A stretch of 64,000 nucleotides of DNA from Ignavibacteria bacterium (GCA_015709655.1 CP054181.1:2352207-2416206); one strand, 5' to 3'. Counted from the first letter of the stretch, positions 26,737 to 35,972 are shown. Notes: a model not told the origin generated them from the letters alone. A program made the numbers and translations.

Positions 26737-28107
26737 ATGCGTAAGTTGTTTACTTTATTAGTAATTACCCTGTGTCAGTGCATACTGAATCTACATGTAT
26801 CTGCACAAATAATCCCCGGTGAGGTCACGGGAACCTTCAGCGGAGTTGTCCACAAGCTTCACGGTGATTTTACGAGTACGCTCTGGGGCCCCGGTGCCAT
26901 GATTTCACTGCAGTACGCCCCAATTCGGCGGCTGGGTATAGAAGCGCGGGTGGGTCTGGGCGAGATTCAGTGGAACGTAAGTCCAACCATGATGGCCCGG
27001 TACCCTCAGTATTACGGATACCACTCATGGTTTGGGAAACTGTATCCCCGAACAACAACAACGATTGACAAGGAGAATGAGAGCAGAATTTCAACTGTTG
27101 ATCTGCTGCTCAACTATTCGCTGGTAACTGATATCCCTGCCGTACCATTTATCAGTGCCGGTGTTGGAATGATTGACTTTGCCCCCAGCACGAATGACTA
27201 TCACGAGGCACTCCCAAACCTGGCTACCGGGCGGTACACAACAACTGCTTTCAGCATTCCGTTGGGAGGGGGCTTTCGCATACCCTTCTCTTATCGTGCC
27301 GCACTGGTTTTGCGTGGTGAGTACCGGTTTGTGTTTTCGAAATTTCTGGATGACGTGGCTTTTAATAACGCGGATGACGGGATTACCAGTGTTTCGTTAG
27401 GCCTAAGCTATCGTTTTACCAATCCGCCAAAGTTGCCAGGCCAGCGTCATTTTCATCGGAGCGGTGTTCCGTGTCCGTGTGATCAGCCCTGCAGGCATGG
27501 TCGGGACTGTCCGTGGTGCAAGACCGGTAGCCCACAGCAGGAAGCGCGCAGCGACGGTGGACACGATGAGGCATCGTCTCTGCAGAGTGATGGTAGTCGG
27601 CCCAACAGCCGTACTCCTGACGCTGATACATCGCGGCAGCAGCCAGCGTCTCCAGACACTGCCCAGCCCGGCACCCCCAATACTGAAACGCAGAGCAAGA
27701 CCAACGACGCTGCAGGCACGGCACAATCCGTAGTCCCTTGTGCTCCGGGCACGCAGCGTGTATGTGTTGACGCAGACCATAGCATTTGTGCTGAACCGTT
27801 TACGCCAAATGCCGGCGCCGACAGGATACGATGGGAGGATGCGTTTGTCTATGCTCCAGGAGATCCGCTGCATAATAAAACAGTTGGTGCGATCGGAGCA
27901 GAAACACCGTGCTACACGATTGTGGTACGGCAGACCTCATCGGCATACTACGTATGTGAAGACTGTTGTTTCCAGCAGCAAATGGATGGTGGCAACTATG
28001 TGTATGTTATTGCCGACCCGGGACGATATTTCAAGGCAGCCGGACAATTTAAGCCGGATACCTGTAAAGACTGCGTCAATGTTGCCATGAAGGAAGCAAA
28101 AAAGTAG
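26737..28107 (+). CDS. Outer-membrane beta-barrel protein with cysteine-rich linker, A
   Basis: A 456-residue secreted protein: signal peptide (LFTLLVITLCQCILNLHVSA) then a barrel domain to about residue 225 with alternating strands (GEVTGTFSGVVHKLHGDF, ISLQYAPIRRLGIEARVGLG, LVLRGEYRFVFS, SVSLGLSYRF). A cysteine-rich patch (CPCDQPCRHGRDCPWC), then a Ser/Pro/Thr-rich low-complexity linker, then a C-terminal domain with paired cysteines (CVDADHSIC, CEDCC, CKDC) that I do not recognise. The barrel is clearly paralogous to the next gene. ATG 26737 is chosen for GGAGAA 6 nt upstream and for placing the signal peptide at the N-terminus; upstream in-frame starts exist. Confidence 0.7.
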   Translation: MRKLFTLLVITLCQCILNLHVSAQIIPGEVTGTFSGVVHKLHGDFTSTLWGPGAMISLQYAPIRRLGIEARVGLGEIQWNVSPTMMARYPQYYGYHSWFGKLYPRTTTTIDKENESRISTVDLLLNYSLVTDIPAVPFISAGVGMIDFAPSTNDYHEALPNLATGRYTTTAFSIPLGGGFRIPFSYRAALVLRGEYRFVFSKFLDDVAFNNADDGITSVSLGLSYRFTNPPKLPGQRHFHRSGVPCPCDQPCRHGRDCPWCKTGSPQQEARSDGGHDEASSLQSDGSRPNSRTPDADTSRQQPASPDTAQPGTPNTETQSKTNDAAGTAQSVVPCAPGTQRVCVDADHSICAEPFTPNAGADRIRWEDAFVYAPGDPLHNKTVGAIGAETPCYTIVVRQTSSAYYVCEDCCFQQQMDGGNYVYVIADPGRYFKAAGQFKPDTCKDCVNVAMKEAKK

Positions 28108-28109
28108 CA

Positions 28110-29564
28110 ATGCGCTATCCTTCCGTATCACACGTAGCAGTTCTGCTGTGTTTTTTGCTGTATTGCGGCAGCAGAGACGTTGGTGCACAGGTGCAGACCA
28201 ACGAAGTTGTGGGCGTACTCACCGGCGGAATTACCAAGTATTACGGTGAGTTCAATCGCGATATGTTTGGGATTGGCGGACAAGCCTCAATTCAGTATGC
28301 GCCGCACCGGCGGATGATCCTTGAAACACGTTTCGGTTATGGTACCTACGATTGGAAACTGGCACCGTCAGACCTGATTGCTCATCCTGAGTACTTTGGT
28401 GCTGTTGCCCGGATTGGATGGCGCTATCCTGGAACTGCTACCAGGATTCAACATCTGAACTCAGTTGATTTTTATTCGGCCGACATGATGGTTGGCTACG
28501 TTGTGGTACCCGATATACCAGCAGCAATTGCAGTTATGGGAGGTGTTGGGCTGTTCGACTGGAATGCACAAGACATTCCCAAACCACGTAATGGCTCTTC
28601 GTGGTCATCAATACCATCGGCGGCAGTATCGTTCCCGGTGGGAGTAATGGTTAGAATTCCACTCCTGAGCAGGGTGTCACTGGTCGTGCGTGGCGAACAC
28701 CGTTTTGTATTAAGTCCATGGCTGGACGGCGTACACTTCAATAGCCATGATGATGGCTTGTCAACCGGTATGGTCGGCCTCAGTTATTCGTTTACTGCAC
28801 CTCCTGCAACGCTGCGCAATCGTGGCGACCTTGCAGAAGAGCAGTTCGCGGTGCCGGCTGACGACGGCAGTACACCATGTGAACTGTCCGAAGCATGCAT
28901 GCTGAACCTGTACGCCGACAACGAGGAGTGTTGCCTTCCGTGCTGTGGTAACTCTGACTGTCCGCCGTGTTGTTGCCATACCTGCTGGTGTTCGTGCTGT
29001 CACTGTTGCTGCTGCTGCTGTAGCTGCCAATCCGATGTGCCTGCTCCAGCCCCCGCACCACAGCCGGCAGATCCCAAACCTGAGGTTCCCCCTGAAACAT
29101 CGGGCCCTGAGGCTCCCATGCCCGAGCCTCCACAGCCTGTTAAACCGGCACGTAAGTTTTCGAAGGACATTCGTTTTAAACTTGACACTGATGAATTTGA
29201 TTTTAGTGCTCCGCAAACACAGGCCAATCTGGACGAGCTGCTTGACTACATGAAATCGGCCCCGAGCGGCCACGAAGTCATTATCGAGGGGCATGCCTCA
29301 TCGGAAGGTAACCCCAAACGCAATCAGGTGCTCAGTGATATGCGAGCGAGAAAAATAAAACAGTGGCTCATCGAAAATGGTGTTGAGGCGCAAAAGATTC
29401 GTGGAACAGTGGGCTACGGATCGTCAGCTCCCAAGGTTTTGGAACCCTCACCCGAGCAAGCTAAAAGGATGACACCTGAAGAGATTGAGCGAATCCGGGC
29501 TCAGAACCGTCGGATTGATGTTTATGTTTTGAAAGACGGGTATGAACAGGACGCCGCCCACTAA
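28110..29564 (+). CDS. OmpA-family barrel with extreme cysteine-rich linker, B
   Basis: A 484-residue outer-membrane protein: signal peptide ending near VGAQ, barrel to about residue 230 similar to protein A (SIQYAPHRRMILETRFGYG), a segment at 257-306 with 21 cysteines in 50 residues including six in a row, a Pro/Glu/Ala-rich linker, and a C-terminal OmpA domain (about 350-475: IIEGHASSEGNPKRNQVLS, NRRIDVYVL) that binds peptidoglycan. The Cys run is encoded partly by a TGC-rich repeat (29004-29027). It begins 2 nt after the previous stop codon. The cysteine block would face the periplasm between barrel and peptidoglycan; metal binding, disulfide cross-linking or redox sensing are possible. 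Confidence 0.8.
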   Translation: MRYPSVSHVAVLLCFLLYCGSRDVGAQVQTNEVVGVLTGGITKYYGEFNRDMFGIGGQASIQYAPHRRMILETRFGYGTYDWKLAPSDLIAHPEYFGAVARIGWRYPGTATRIQHLNSVDFYSADMMVGYVVVPDIPAAIAVMGGVGLFDWNAQDIPKPRNGSSWSSIPSAAVSFPVGVMVRIPLLSRVSLVVRGEHRFVLSPWLDGVHFNSHDDGLSTGMVGLSYSFTAPPATLRNRGDLAEEQFAVPADDGSTPCELSEACMLNLYADNEECCLPCCGNSDCPPCCCHTCWCSCCHCCCCCCSCQSDVPAPAPAPQPADPKPEVPPETSGPEAPMPEPPQPVKPARKFSKDIRFKLDTDEFDFSAPQTQANLDELLDYMKSAPSGHEVIIEGHASSEGNPKRNQVLSDMRARKIKQWLIENGVEAQKIRGTVGYGSSAPKVLEPSPEQAKRMTPEEIERIRAQNRRIDVYVLKDGYEQDAAH

Positions 29565-29738
29565 GTCATCATTCGGGCCGACCCATGTACCAACCATATT
29601 TATGCGGGTTGGGGAAACACTGTTAACATAATGATTCGTAATGGTTTAGTGACGTATGAACAGATTCTCATAAATTCTTCATTGGTCGTTGCGGTATTCT
29701 GACCGAATTTCGCTGCCCATTAAAAGGTGAGGCACGAA

Positions 29739-30443
29739 ATGTCGAAATCCGTAACCATCAAATCGTTAGTGTTCGCACTGGTCTTCCTGACCATGATGTC
29801 GGTGAGTTTCTTAGTAGAAGCCAGTGACGTACCGGATCGTGCCAAAGAATTGGATCTGCAGGCCACTGAATCGTATGGTCCCTTCCTGCCGGAAGCCGTT
29901 GAAGTTATGTTCCCGACTGCTGATACAGGAATGGCATCCTGGTATGGAAGTGATTTTCATGGTCGCCGCACGGCAAGTGGTACCCGATTCAACATGAATG
30001 AGTTAACAGCTGCACACAAAACGCTTCCGTTTGGTACATTGCTCAGAGTTGTGAATGAGGCCAATGGCAAAACGATTGTTGTTCAGGTTACCGATCGAGG
30101 CCCCTACATCCGTCGTCGAATTGTTGATTTAAGTATGGCCGCAGCACGTGCCATTGGCGTTTCTGTATCACCAGTTACTCTTGAAGTGCTACGTCCCGAA
30201 CAAGTATTTCGTCACTATGCCAATAACGACAGCACGGTGCTTGTAATCACTGATGACATGGACGTGCAGATCAGGCCTGCAGAAACGTTACAGCAGGTGG
30301 AGCCGGCTAAGAACTTTTCCGAAGCCATGAAAAGTCTAAACGGAACCGGCGTGGTTGTTGTATTGCCCGGTGCTGACGGAAAGGTCAGTTTTGCGCGGGC
30401 ACAGGGTTCTCCGGTAGACATTGCCGGCAACAGCACGTTATAG
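29739..30443 (+). CDS. rlpA: RlpA-like double-psi beta-barrel protein
   Basis: A 234-residue exported protein. A signal or anchor segment (SLVFALVFLTMMSVSFLVEA) precedes an RlpA core: TGMASWYGSDFHGRRTASGTRF, ELTAAHKTLPFGTLLRV and VQVTDRGPYIRRRIVDLSMAAA, with the conserved Asp of TDRGP. RlpA proteins are septal lytic transglycosylases or peptidoglycan binders. There is no SPOR domain; the tail of about 80 residues is unassigned. ATG 29739 is preferred over GTG 29727 because AAGGTGAGG lies just upstream of it. The 174-bp gap before it shows no other element. Confidence 0.85.
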   Translation: MSKSVTIKSLVFALVFLTMMSVSFLVEASDVPDRAKELDLQATESYGPFLPEAVEVMFPTADTGMASWYGSDFHGRRTASGTRFNMNELTAAHKTLPFGTLLRVVNEANGKTIVVQVTDRGPYIRRRIVDLSMAAARAIGVSVSPVTLEVLRPEQVFRHYANNDSTVLVITDDMDVQIRPAETLQQVEPAKNFSEAMKSLNGTGVVVVLPGADGKVSFARAQGSPVDIAGNSTL

Positions 30444-30562
30444 TTTAATCGCGCCAAAATTCTCTTTTTAGACGGGAATAGTCGAAATTTGTACTCCGGT
30501 TGTGGGGATACAACGTCCCCATTACGTTTTATCCCATCTTTTAAACAATTCGATAATAAACT

Positions 30563-31282
30563 ATGAGATCATTAATCCTGTTGTGCCTGTATGTTCTGGT
30601 GCATGGTTCGATGCATGCCATTACAACGGATGAGTTACTACGGAACCACATCAATGCCTTGGGAGGAATGAAAGCCCTTAACAGTCTGACGAACCTGAAA
30701 GTCACCGGTAAAATTGTGACCCAGGGGATGGAGGCACCGTTTACGCAGTACTTTAAAAATGGTACCAGCATGCGCATGGAGATGGAAATGATGGGTTCGT
30801 CAATGATACAGGCTGTCAGCCCGAAGGGTGCCTGGGCCATCACGCCATGGGAAGGTACGAAGGCAACGAAACTGCAACCTGAACAGGCCGATGCGCTAAA
30901 GAAGCAGGCACATTTTAAAAGTGAACTGATCAGTGCCTCCGAGCGGAAGGCAAAGATTACCGTTGGAGATGCTGTGGATGTGGACGGTGCCACAGCCTAT
31001 GCGGTAACCATTGATGAAGGTGATTCCGCTGATGTACGGACGATGTATATCGACGCCATTACCTGGCTTCCAATAAAAACTGAATCAACTCTGGAAATGA
31101 TGGGTGAAAAAGCAAAAATGGTTATGCAGTTCGGCGAATATCAGAGTGTTGCAGGCGTACAGCTCCCCCGGAAAATTGAGGTGTTTATGAATGGGCAGAG
31201 TCAGGTAACAATAACGTGGGATACGGCAGACACGACTGCCGTTATTGACGACAGCCTGTTTGACATGCCAACGGGTGGCTAA
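30563..31282 (+). CDS. Exported LolA/LolB-like lipoprotein-sensing protein (uncharacterised)
   Basis: A 239-residue protein with an N-terminal signal peptide (LILLCLYVLVHGSMHA). The sequence HINALGGMKALNSLTNLKVTGKIV, a helix and then many amphipathic strands, is typical of FCB-group outer-membrane lipoprotein-sorting-like (LolA-fold) proteins often annotated only as hypothetical. LPRKIEVFMNGQSQVTI near the end fits that fold. No enzymatic motif. The gap before it contains a short hairpin (TGGGGA/TCCCCA near 30505-30523) without a T-run. Confidence 0.55.
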   Translation: MRSLILLCLYVLVHGSMHAITTDELLRNHINALGGMKALNSLTNLKVTGKIVTQGMEAPFTQYFKNGTSMRMEMEMMGSSMIQAVSPKGAWAITPWEGTKATKLQPEQADALKKQAHFKSELISASERKAKITVGDAVDVDGATAYAVTIDEGDSADVRTMYIDAITWLPIKTESTLEMMGEKAKMVMQFGEYQSVAGVQLPRKIEVFMNGQSQVTITWDTADTTAVIDDSLFDMPTGG

Positions 31283-31301
31283 GGTCAGCGTCCGTACTTC
31301 G

Positions 31302-31309
31302 TAGGTTTG
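31302..31309 (+). promoter_or_regulatory. TAnnTTTG box upstream of TPR lipoprotein
   Basis: TAGGTTTG inside GTAGGTTTGCAGT, nearly the same string as at rpmH (GTAAGTTTGCAGT, 33200-33212). It lies 40 nt before the ATG at 31350, in the correct orientation. Confidence 0.45.
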
Positions 31310-31349
31310 CAGTATCTATCTTTTTCGTTTTTTTTTGGGAGATTGTGCC

Positions 31350-32852
31350 ATGAATCGTCCATGGCTTCTATACATTGCGCTTGCACTTTCCGTTATCCTG
31401 TTGCAGGGATTTCAATGTGCATCTTCGAACGTGACATCAGCCAAGCGTTCAATGCAGAAACAGGAATGGCAGGGGGCTAAGGAATCGTTGGTAAAAGCAG
31501 TAGCCGAAAACCCCAATGATTGTGAAGCATTGATGCTGCTCGGCGATGTAGCGAATAATATTGGGGATGACAGTTTGATGCTTGCTTCGTATCAGGCTGC
31601 ACAGCGGTGTGAAGGCAGCGATGGGAAGCTGCGCTCGGAGATTTCGGTACGCATGTTTAATGCGTGGGTTGTTGCATACAATGCAGGAATTACAGCCTAT
31701 AATACCTATGCAACTCATCCCGGTGATAAAGCCCCGTTGAAAATTGCAGCCAATAGATTGCACAGTGCCATTAAGCTAAAGCCGGCAAGTACCGAGCCAA
31801 TGGCATTGCTGGGCATTGTTCTTGAAGCTGACGGTGATACAATTCAGGCATACCAGGCGTATGATAACTGGTGGCAGGTAGAGAAGCCCGGCTTTGACGT
31901 TATTCGTGACAAAAAACTTACCCTTGGTTCAACGCGGCAGCAGGTGCTGGACATATTAGGCAAGCCTGCAGAAACAAGGACTGACAGTTTAGCGCAAAGC
32001 GGTGTTTTATACAAGGATAAATTTGATGTTGGTGGCCGGTTTCTGTATATGTTCTCAGCCAATGGGTCGGCCAATACGCCGCCAGTTTTAGAAGGCTGGA
32101 CGTATAATCCGCCATCTGAACTCTCGGAAGGTGAGCTGTGGCGGTCGAAAGTAACAACCATGGCTCCGCTTAAGGCGATGGCTTTTATCAATTATGGTTT
32201 GGGAAAGAAAGCACAGGCTCTTGAACTGTGTAATGCCTTGTTGGGTGTGAAGCCAACAGATCAGGAACTGGTCCCGCTGAGAACCCAGCTTCTCCAGGAT
32301 CTTGGGCAAACAGATGTTGTTGTCAAGGAACTTGAACAGCTTATCCGTACTAACCCCGAGCAGTTAACCTACAGGATTCAATATGCGTCACTGCTCACTG
32401 GCTTAAACCGAAGCTCCGAAGCCAATGAACAATACCAGATTGTTCTGACAAAAGAACCGCAAAACGGAACGGCGCTCTATGGATTGGCTGCCAACTATAA
32501 AAATATTGCCGGCAGCAAACAGCGACTGGAGCTCGATAAAATGGATAAGGACAGGAAGTACCAGCCAAATCAGGACTACCTGAAAGATCTTGAAAAATCT
32601 GCAGGGTATTTTGAGCAGCTCCGGAAACTACCACAATACAAAACGGATATTGTGGTTTTGGAGCAATTGGCCAACGTGTACGAGGTTACCAAGGAAAAAT
32701 CCAAACTTCGGGAGCTGATTTCCGAGATGGAAGCTCTTGAAGCACAGAATGCGGATAACAAAACATATTATCAGATCATGGAAGGTATTTACGGCCGAAA
32801 CAACATGATCGAAAAGATGAAGGCTGCAGCTGCGAAGGGCGCAAAACTGTAG
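31350..32852 (+). CDS. Exported TPR protein with SmpA/BamE-like insert
   Basis: A 500-residue protein with a hydrophobic N-terminus ending LLQGFQCASS, possibly lipid-anchored at Cys although the lipobox is not canonical. TPR-like helical pairs occur at about 30-170 (SLVKAVAENPNDCEALMLLGD) and 265-390. Between them, residues about 190-250 (LTLGSTRQQVLDILGKPAETR, then aromatic strands) resemble the SmpA/BamE small-domain signature. ATG 31350 follows GGGAGA. Role probably envelope protein assembly, but this is inference only. Confidence 0.6.
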   Translation: MNRPWLLYIALALSVILLQGFQCASSNVTSAKRSMQKQEWQGAKESLVKAVAENPNDCEALMLLGDVANNIGDDSLMLASYQAAQRCEGSDGKLRSEISVRMFNAWVVAYNAGITAYNTYATHPGDKAPLKIAANRLHSAIKLKPASTEPMALLGIVLEADGDTIQAYQAYDNWWQVEKPGFDVIRDKKLTLGSTRQQVLDILGKPAETRTDSLAQSGVLYKDKFDVGGRFLYMFSANGSANTPPVLEGWTYNPPSELSEGELWRSKVTTMAPLKAMAFINYGLGKKAQALELCNALLGVKPTDQELVPLRTQLLQDLGQTDVVVKELEQLIRTNPEQLTYRIQYASLLTGLNRSSEANEQYQIVLTKEPQNGTALYGLAANYKNIAGSKQRLELDKMDKDRKYQPNQDYLKDLEKSAGYFEQLRKLPQYKTDIVVLEQLANVYEVTKEKSKLRELISEMEALEAQNADNKTYYQIMEGIYGRNNMIEKMKAAAAKGAKL

Positions 32853-32879
32853 TTTCATCACACCCTTAATGGAGGATTT

Positions 32880-33194
32880 GTGGCAGACAAGAAAGAAAAC
32901 CAACAGCAAAATCAAATGACAATTGAACTGGGTGAAAAGGAAGCTGAAGGCATTTATTCCAACCTGGCGATTATCTCGCATTCACCGGCAGAATTTGTGA
33001 TTGATTTTACCCGCGTCCTGCCGGGCGTGCCTAAGGCACGGGTGCATGCACGCATTGTAATGACGCCGGTTCACGCAAAACTGTTGCTTCATGCACTGTC
33101 AGATAACATCGGCAAGTACGAAGCCCAGCATGGCGAGATAAATGCTGATGGTCAGGTACAGGCTTTTCCACCGGGCGTCTCAAATGTCCACTAA
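32880..33194 (+). CDS. DUF3467 family protein
   Basis: A 104-residue protein: EGIYSNLAIISHSPAEFVIDFTRVLPG, ARVHARIVMTPVHAKLLLHAL and KYEAQHGEI are the DUF3467 core. GTG 32880 follows GGAGG (32871-32875). The family is widespread in FCB bacteria and its function is not established; a role around DNA or cytoskeletal assemblies cannot be inferred from this sequence. Adjacent to rpmH. Confidence 0.85.
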   Translation: MADKKENQQQNQMTIELGEKEAEGIYSNLAIISHSPAEFVIDFTRVLPGVPKARVHARIVMTPVHAKLLLHALSDNIGKYEAQHGEINADGQVQAFPPGVSNVH

Positions 33195-33200
33195 AGTTCG

Positions 33201-33208
33201 TAAGTTTG
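33201..33208 (+). promoter_or_regulatory. rpmH promoter box
   Basis: TAAGTTTG within GTAAGTTTGCAGT, 44 nt before the rpmH ATG, matching the TAnnTTTG consensus. No clear -33 TTTG. Confidence 0.45.
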
Positions 33209-33252
33209 CAGTTCTTTATACAAGCGAACGAAAAAACAAGGAATCTTAGTTC

Positions 33253-33399
33253 ATGAAACGAACGTATCAACCATCAAAGCGTCGCCGGCTTAACACGCAC
33301 GGGTTTCGTGCAAGAATGGCAACGAAGAACGGGCGTCGGGTCCTTAACCGTCGCCGCGCTAAAGGACGGTACCGCGTAGCAGTTGGAACAGCGCGATAG
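33253..33399 (+). CDS. rpmH: 50S ribosomal protein L34
   Basis: A 48-residue, strongly basic protein: [20 protein letters not shown], then [18 protein letters not shown], unmistakably L34. It is too short for many gene callers. It heads the conserved rpmH-rnpA-yidD-yidC cluster. dnaA, often just upstream, is not here; DUF3467 occupies that place. Confidence 0.97.
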   Translation: MKRTYQPSKRRRLNTHGFRARMATKNGRRVLNRRRAKGRYRVAVGTAR

Positions 33400-33419
33400 C
33401 GTTACAGGAACACCGAACC

Positions 33420-33815
33420 ATGAACATTACTCCGATCACGGGTTTTGGCGTCTTTCGTTCGGTTTTACAAAACGGTATCAGAACTACGGTGGGTCCGGTT
33501 GGGCTCACCGTTTGTATTGCACCCGGCCCTACAGACAGTATTCGGATTGGCGTTGGCATTGGAAAGCGTTTTGCACGGCGCGCAACAGCACGCTCACGGA
33601 TGCGCCGTCTGCTCCGTGAAAGTGTGCGTATGTTGCTCCCTGTTTATGAAGAGGTGCTTTTGAAGATCCGTGTGGATGCAATCGTTATCCTTTGGAAATC
33701 AAACCTGAACCGGGCGGCCGACATCCGACTGCAGGATGTATTCCCTTGTGTAAAAGCTGCCTTTGACGTTAGCATGCAACGTTTAAGCCGTCATGCAGAC
33801 CCTCAGAACGTATGA
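33420..33815 (+). CDS. rnpA: Ribonuclease P protein component
   Basis: A 131-residue basic protein between rpmH and yidD. The RNR-type motif is present in variant form: [22 protein letters not shown] (within residues 53-74), preceded by RIGVGIGK. It assists the RNase P RNA in tRNA 5' maturation. The N-terminal [14 protein letters not shown] fits the family. Its stop overlaps the yidD start (ATGA, 33812-33815). Confidence 0.9.
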   Translation: MNITPITGFGVFRSVLQNGIRTTVGPVGLTVCIAPGPTDSIRIGVGIGKRFARRATARSRMRRLLRESVRMLLPVYEEVLLKIRVDAIVILWKSNLNRAADIRLQDVFPCVKAAFDVSMQRLSRHADPQNV

Positions 33816-34066
33816 TAACCAGTATTGTCATAATCTTTATTAAAGGATATCAGAAGCTGATATCACCGCTGTTCCCGCCGTCATGCAGGTTTTCGCCGAC
33901 CTGCTCTCAGTATGCCGTTGAAGCGCTCAAACACCATGGTCTTGTACGTGGTACCTGGCTTTCGATACGGCGGATTGTAAAATGTCATCCCCTGCATCCC
34001 GGTGGCTACGATCCGGTACCCGGGGTAGTTGCCCACCTCTGTGATCATACCGAAACCGGAAAATAG
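33812..34066 (+). CDS. yidD: Membrane protein insertion efficiency factor YidD
   Basis: An 84-residue protein with the YidD signature: [35 protein letters not shown] and [17 protein letters not shown], including the three conserved cysteines. It aids insertion of membrane proteins together with YidC. Coupled to rnpA by a 4-bp overlap and followed by yidC after 3 nt. Confidence 0.95.
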   Translation: MITSIVIIFIKGYQKLISPLFPPSCRFSPTCSQYAVEALKHHGLVRGTWLSIRRIVKCHPLHPGGYDPVPGVVAHLCDHTETGK

Positions 34067-34069
34067 ACT

Positions 34070-35941
34070 ATGGATCGTACCTCACTGATTGGTATTATTC
34101 TTATTGGCGTTGTTGTTGCATCGTGGATTTTTATACAGTCCACCTTTAGTTCGCGTGATATAACACCACAGCAAACTGCCGCAAAAAAAGAAAAGGCCGA
34201 CAGTAGTAGAACGGCTGTTACATCGGTTCTTGCACAGGCAGATACGCCTGCCAAAGCCCCTTTACCTGAAGAGAGGATTACCATAGAAACTGATTTGCTC
34301 AGGGTTGTGCTGAGCTCACAGGGAGGTACAATTCGCTCGTGGAAATTAAAAGGCTATAAACCGTGGTACCATGCGTTAAAACCACATGACATGGTTGACC
34401 TTGTCCATCCCGGTGCCCATGAGTTCGGCTTTAGCTTTAGGCAGACCAATGGCAGCAAGCTTAACGCATACGATATCCCATTTACGTGGGGAACCGGGCA
34501 GCGCACGATTGTTGTGAAAGGGGCTGACAGCGTTGTTATCCGTGGTACCGCAACCTTGCCTTCAGGTGGTTCGATAGAACGTGACTACGTGTTTTACGGG
34601 AATCGCTACGGTGTGCAAACGCGGCTGGTTTTGGATAACCTGGAAGCAACAATACCACAAACAAACCGGTTTGTTAACCTGGAGTGGGCCCAGGGTATTC
34701 GGTATCAGGAACATAACTCGGTTGATGAAAGCAACAGTGCAGTGGCGATTGCAGCATACGGAGACGAGATAGATGAACTGGATGCTACTGACTACAATAC
34801 ACCGGAAGAGCGGAGCGCTAGCGGACATATCAGGTATCTGGCAACACGGACAAAGTATTTTAGCGTGGCTCTTATGCCGTCAGCTGGGTTTGACGGCTCC
34901 GTGTTTTACGCCGGAACCCGTTACGGTGCTAAAAATGAAGGGCATGTAGAGAAATATTCGCTTACCTATAAACTGCCGTATTCGGGTGGACGCCAGGTGC
35001 ATAATGTTCTCTTGTATGCCGGACCGATGCAGTACGATACTCTTCAGAATTACGGCTTAACCGGTATCATGAACTTTGGGTTTAAATGGATTGTTAAGCC
35101 CATTGGTGAATACTTTATGCTGCCCACCATGAAGTTTATTCACGGCTTCATACCCAATTGGGGAATAGCAATCATTGTATTCGGACTCTTATTAAAAGTC
35201 GTGCTCTACCCACTGAGTATCAAGCAACTCCAGAGTGCACAAAAAATGCAGCTCGTTGCACCGCTCATGAATGAAATTCGGGAAAAGTATAAGGACGACA
35301 TGCAACGCCAGCAGCAGGAAACCATGAAACTGTATGGCGAATACGGTATCAATCCGGCAGGCGGCTGTTTCCCGCTCCTACTGCAAATGCCAATTCTGTA
35401 CGCGATGTATGCTGTTCTGAACATGAACATCGAACTTCGGCAGGCAGCATTCCTGCCATTCTGGATAACTGACCTGTCGGTGCCTGACGTTATTCTTTCG
35501 ATACCGTTTAAGCTCCCGATTGTAAACATCGATAAATTTTCGGGTCTGGCAATTGCCATGGGGGCCACCCTGCTGATACAGCAGAAGCAGGTGGTAACCG
35601 ATCCAAGGCAGAAAGCCTTGGTGTACATGATGCCCGTCATGTTAACATTAATGTTCTCAACCTTGCCGGCGGGGCTGAACCTGTACTACTTTGTGTTTAA
35701 TATCGTTGGGATTATTCAGCAATGGTACATGAAACACCACAGCAAGAACAAGCTTACCCTGGCTGATCTAAAGGCAATGCCCAAGAAAGAATCATGGATG
35801 CAGCGAAAGATGAGGGAGGCCCAGGAGATGGCAGCTGCGCAGGGGCGCACCCTGCCCGGACAGCAGGGAGGCAGTGGAAAAGCCCGCCAGTCAGGACAGC
35901 AGGCGTCAGGCACTAGCCGGAAAAAGGGCGGAAAGCGGTGA
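34070..35941 (+). CDS. yidC: Membrane protein insertase YidC
   Basis: A 623-residue YidC of Gram-negative type: an N-terminal membrane anchor (IGIILIGVVVASWIFIQ), a large periplasmic beta-sandwich domain (about 80-330), then the conserved insertase core (MKFIHGFIPNWGIAIIVFGL, KMQLVAPLMNEIREKYKDD, GCFPLLLQMPILYAMYAVL and the final PAGLNLYYFVFNIVGIIQQ). The C-terminal tail is basic and Gly/Gln-rich, as in YidCs that contact the ribosome. A short palindromic sequence (CCGTAC/GTACGG) follows the stop without a T-run. Confidence 0.95.
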   Translation: MDRTSLIGIILIGVVVASWIFIQSTFSSRDITPQQTAAKKEKADSSRTAVTSVLAQADTPAKAPLPEERITIETDLLRVVLSSQGGTIRSWKLKGYKPWYHALKPHDMVDLVHPGAHEFGFSFRQTNGSKLNAYDIPFTWGTGQRTIVVKGADSVVIRGTATLPSGGSIERDYVFYGNRYGVQTRLVLDNLEATIPQTNRFVNLEWAQGIRYQEHNSVDESNSAVAIAAYGDEIDELDATDYNTPEERSASGHIRYLATRTKYFSVALMPSAGFDGSVFYAGTRYGAKNEGHVEKYSLTYKLPYSGGRQVHNVLLYAGPMQYDTLQNYGLTGIMNFGFKWIVKPIGEYFMLPTMKFIHGFIPNWGIAIIVFGLLLKVVLYPLSIKQLQSAQKMQLVAPLMNEIREKYKDDMQRQQQETMKLYGEYGINPAGGCFPLLLQMPILYAMYAVLNMNIELRQAAFLPFWITDLSVPDVILSIPFKLPIVNIDKFSGLAIAMGATLLIQQKQVVTDPRQKALVYMMPVMLTLMFSTLPAGLNLYYFVFNIVGIIQQWYMKHHSKNKLTLADLKAMPKKESWMQRKMREAQEMAAAQGRTLPGQQGGSGKARQSGQQASGTSRKKGGKR

Positions 35942-35972
35942 AATGACCGTACAGATTTTGGTACGGAAAGAC

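Noticed and set aside
30505-30523. Hairpin TGGGGA/TCCCCA upstream of the LolA-like gene
   Set aside because: Only six base pairs, no T-run and no paired second element; too weak to call a terminator or riboswitch.
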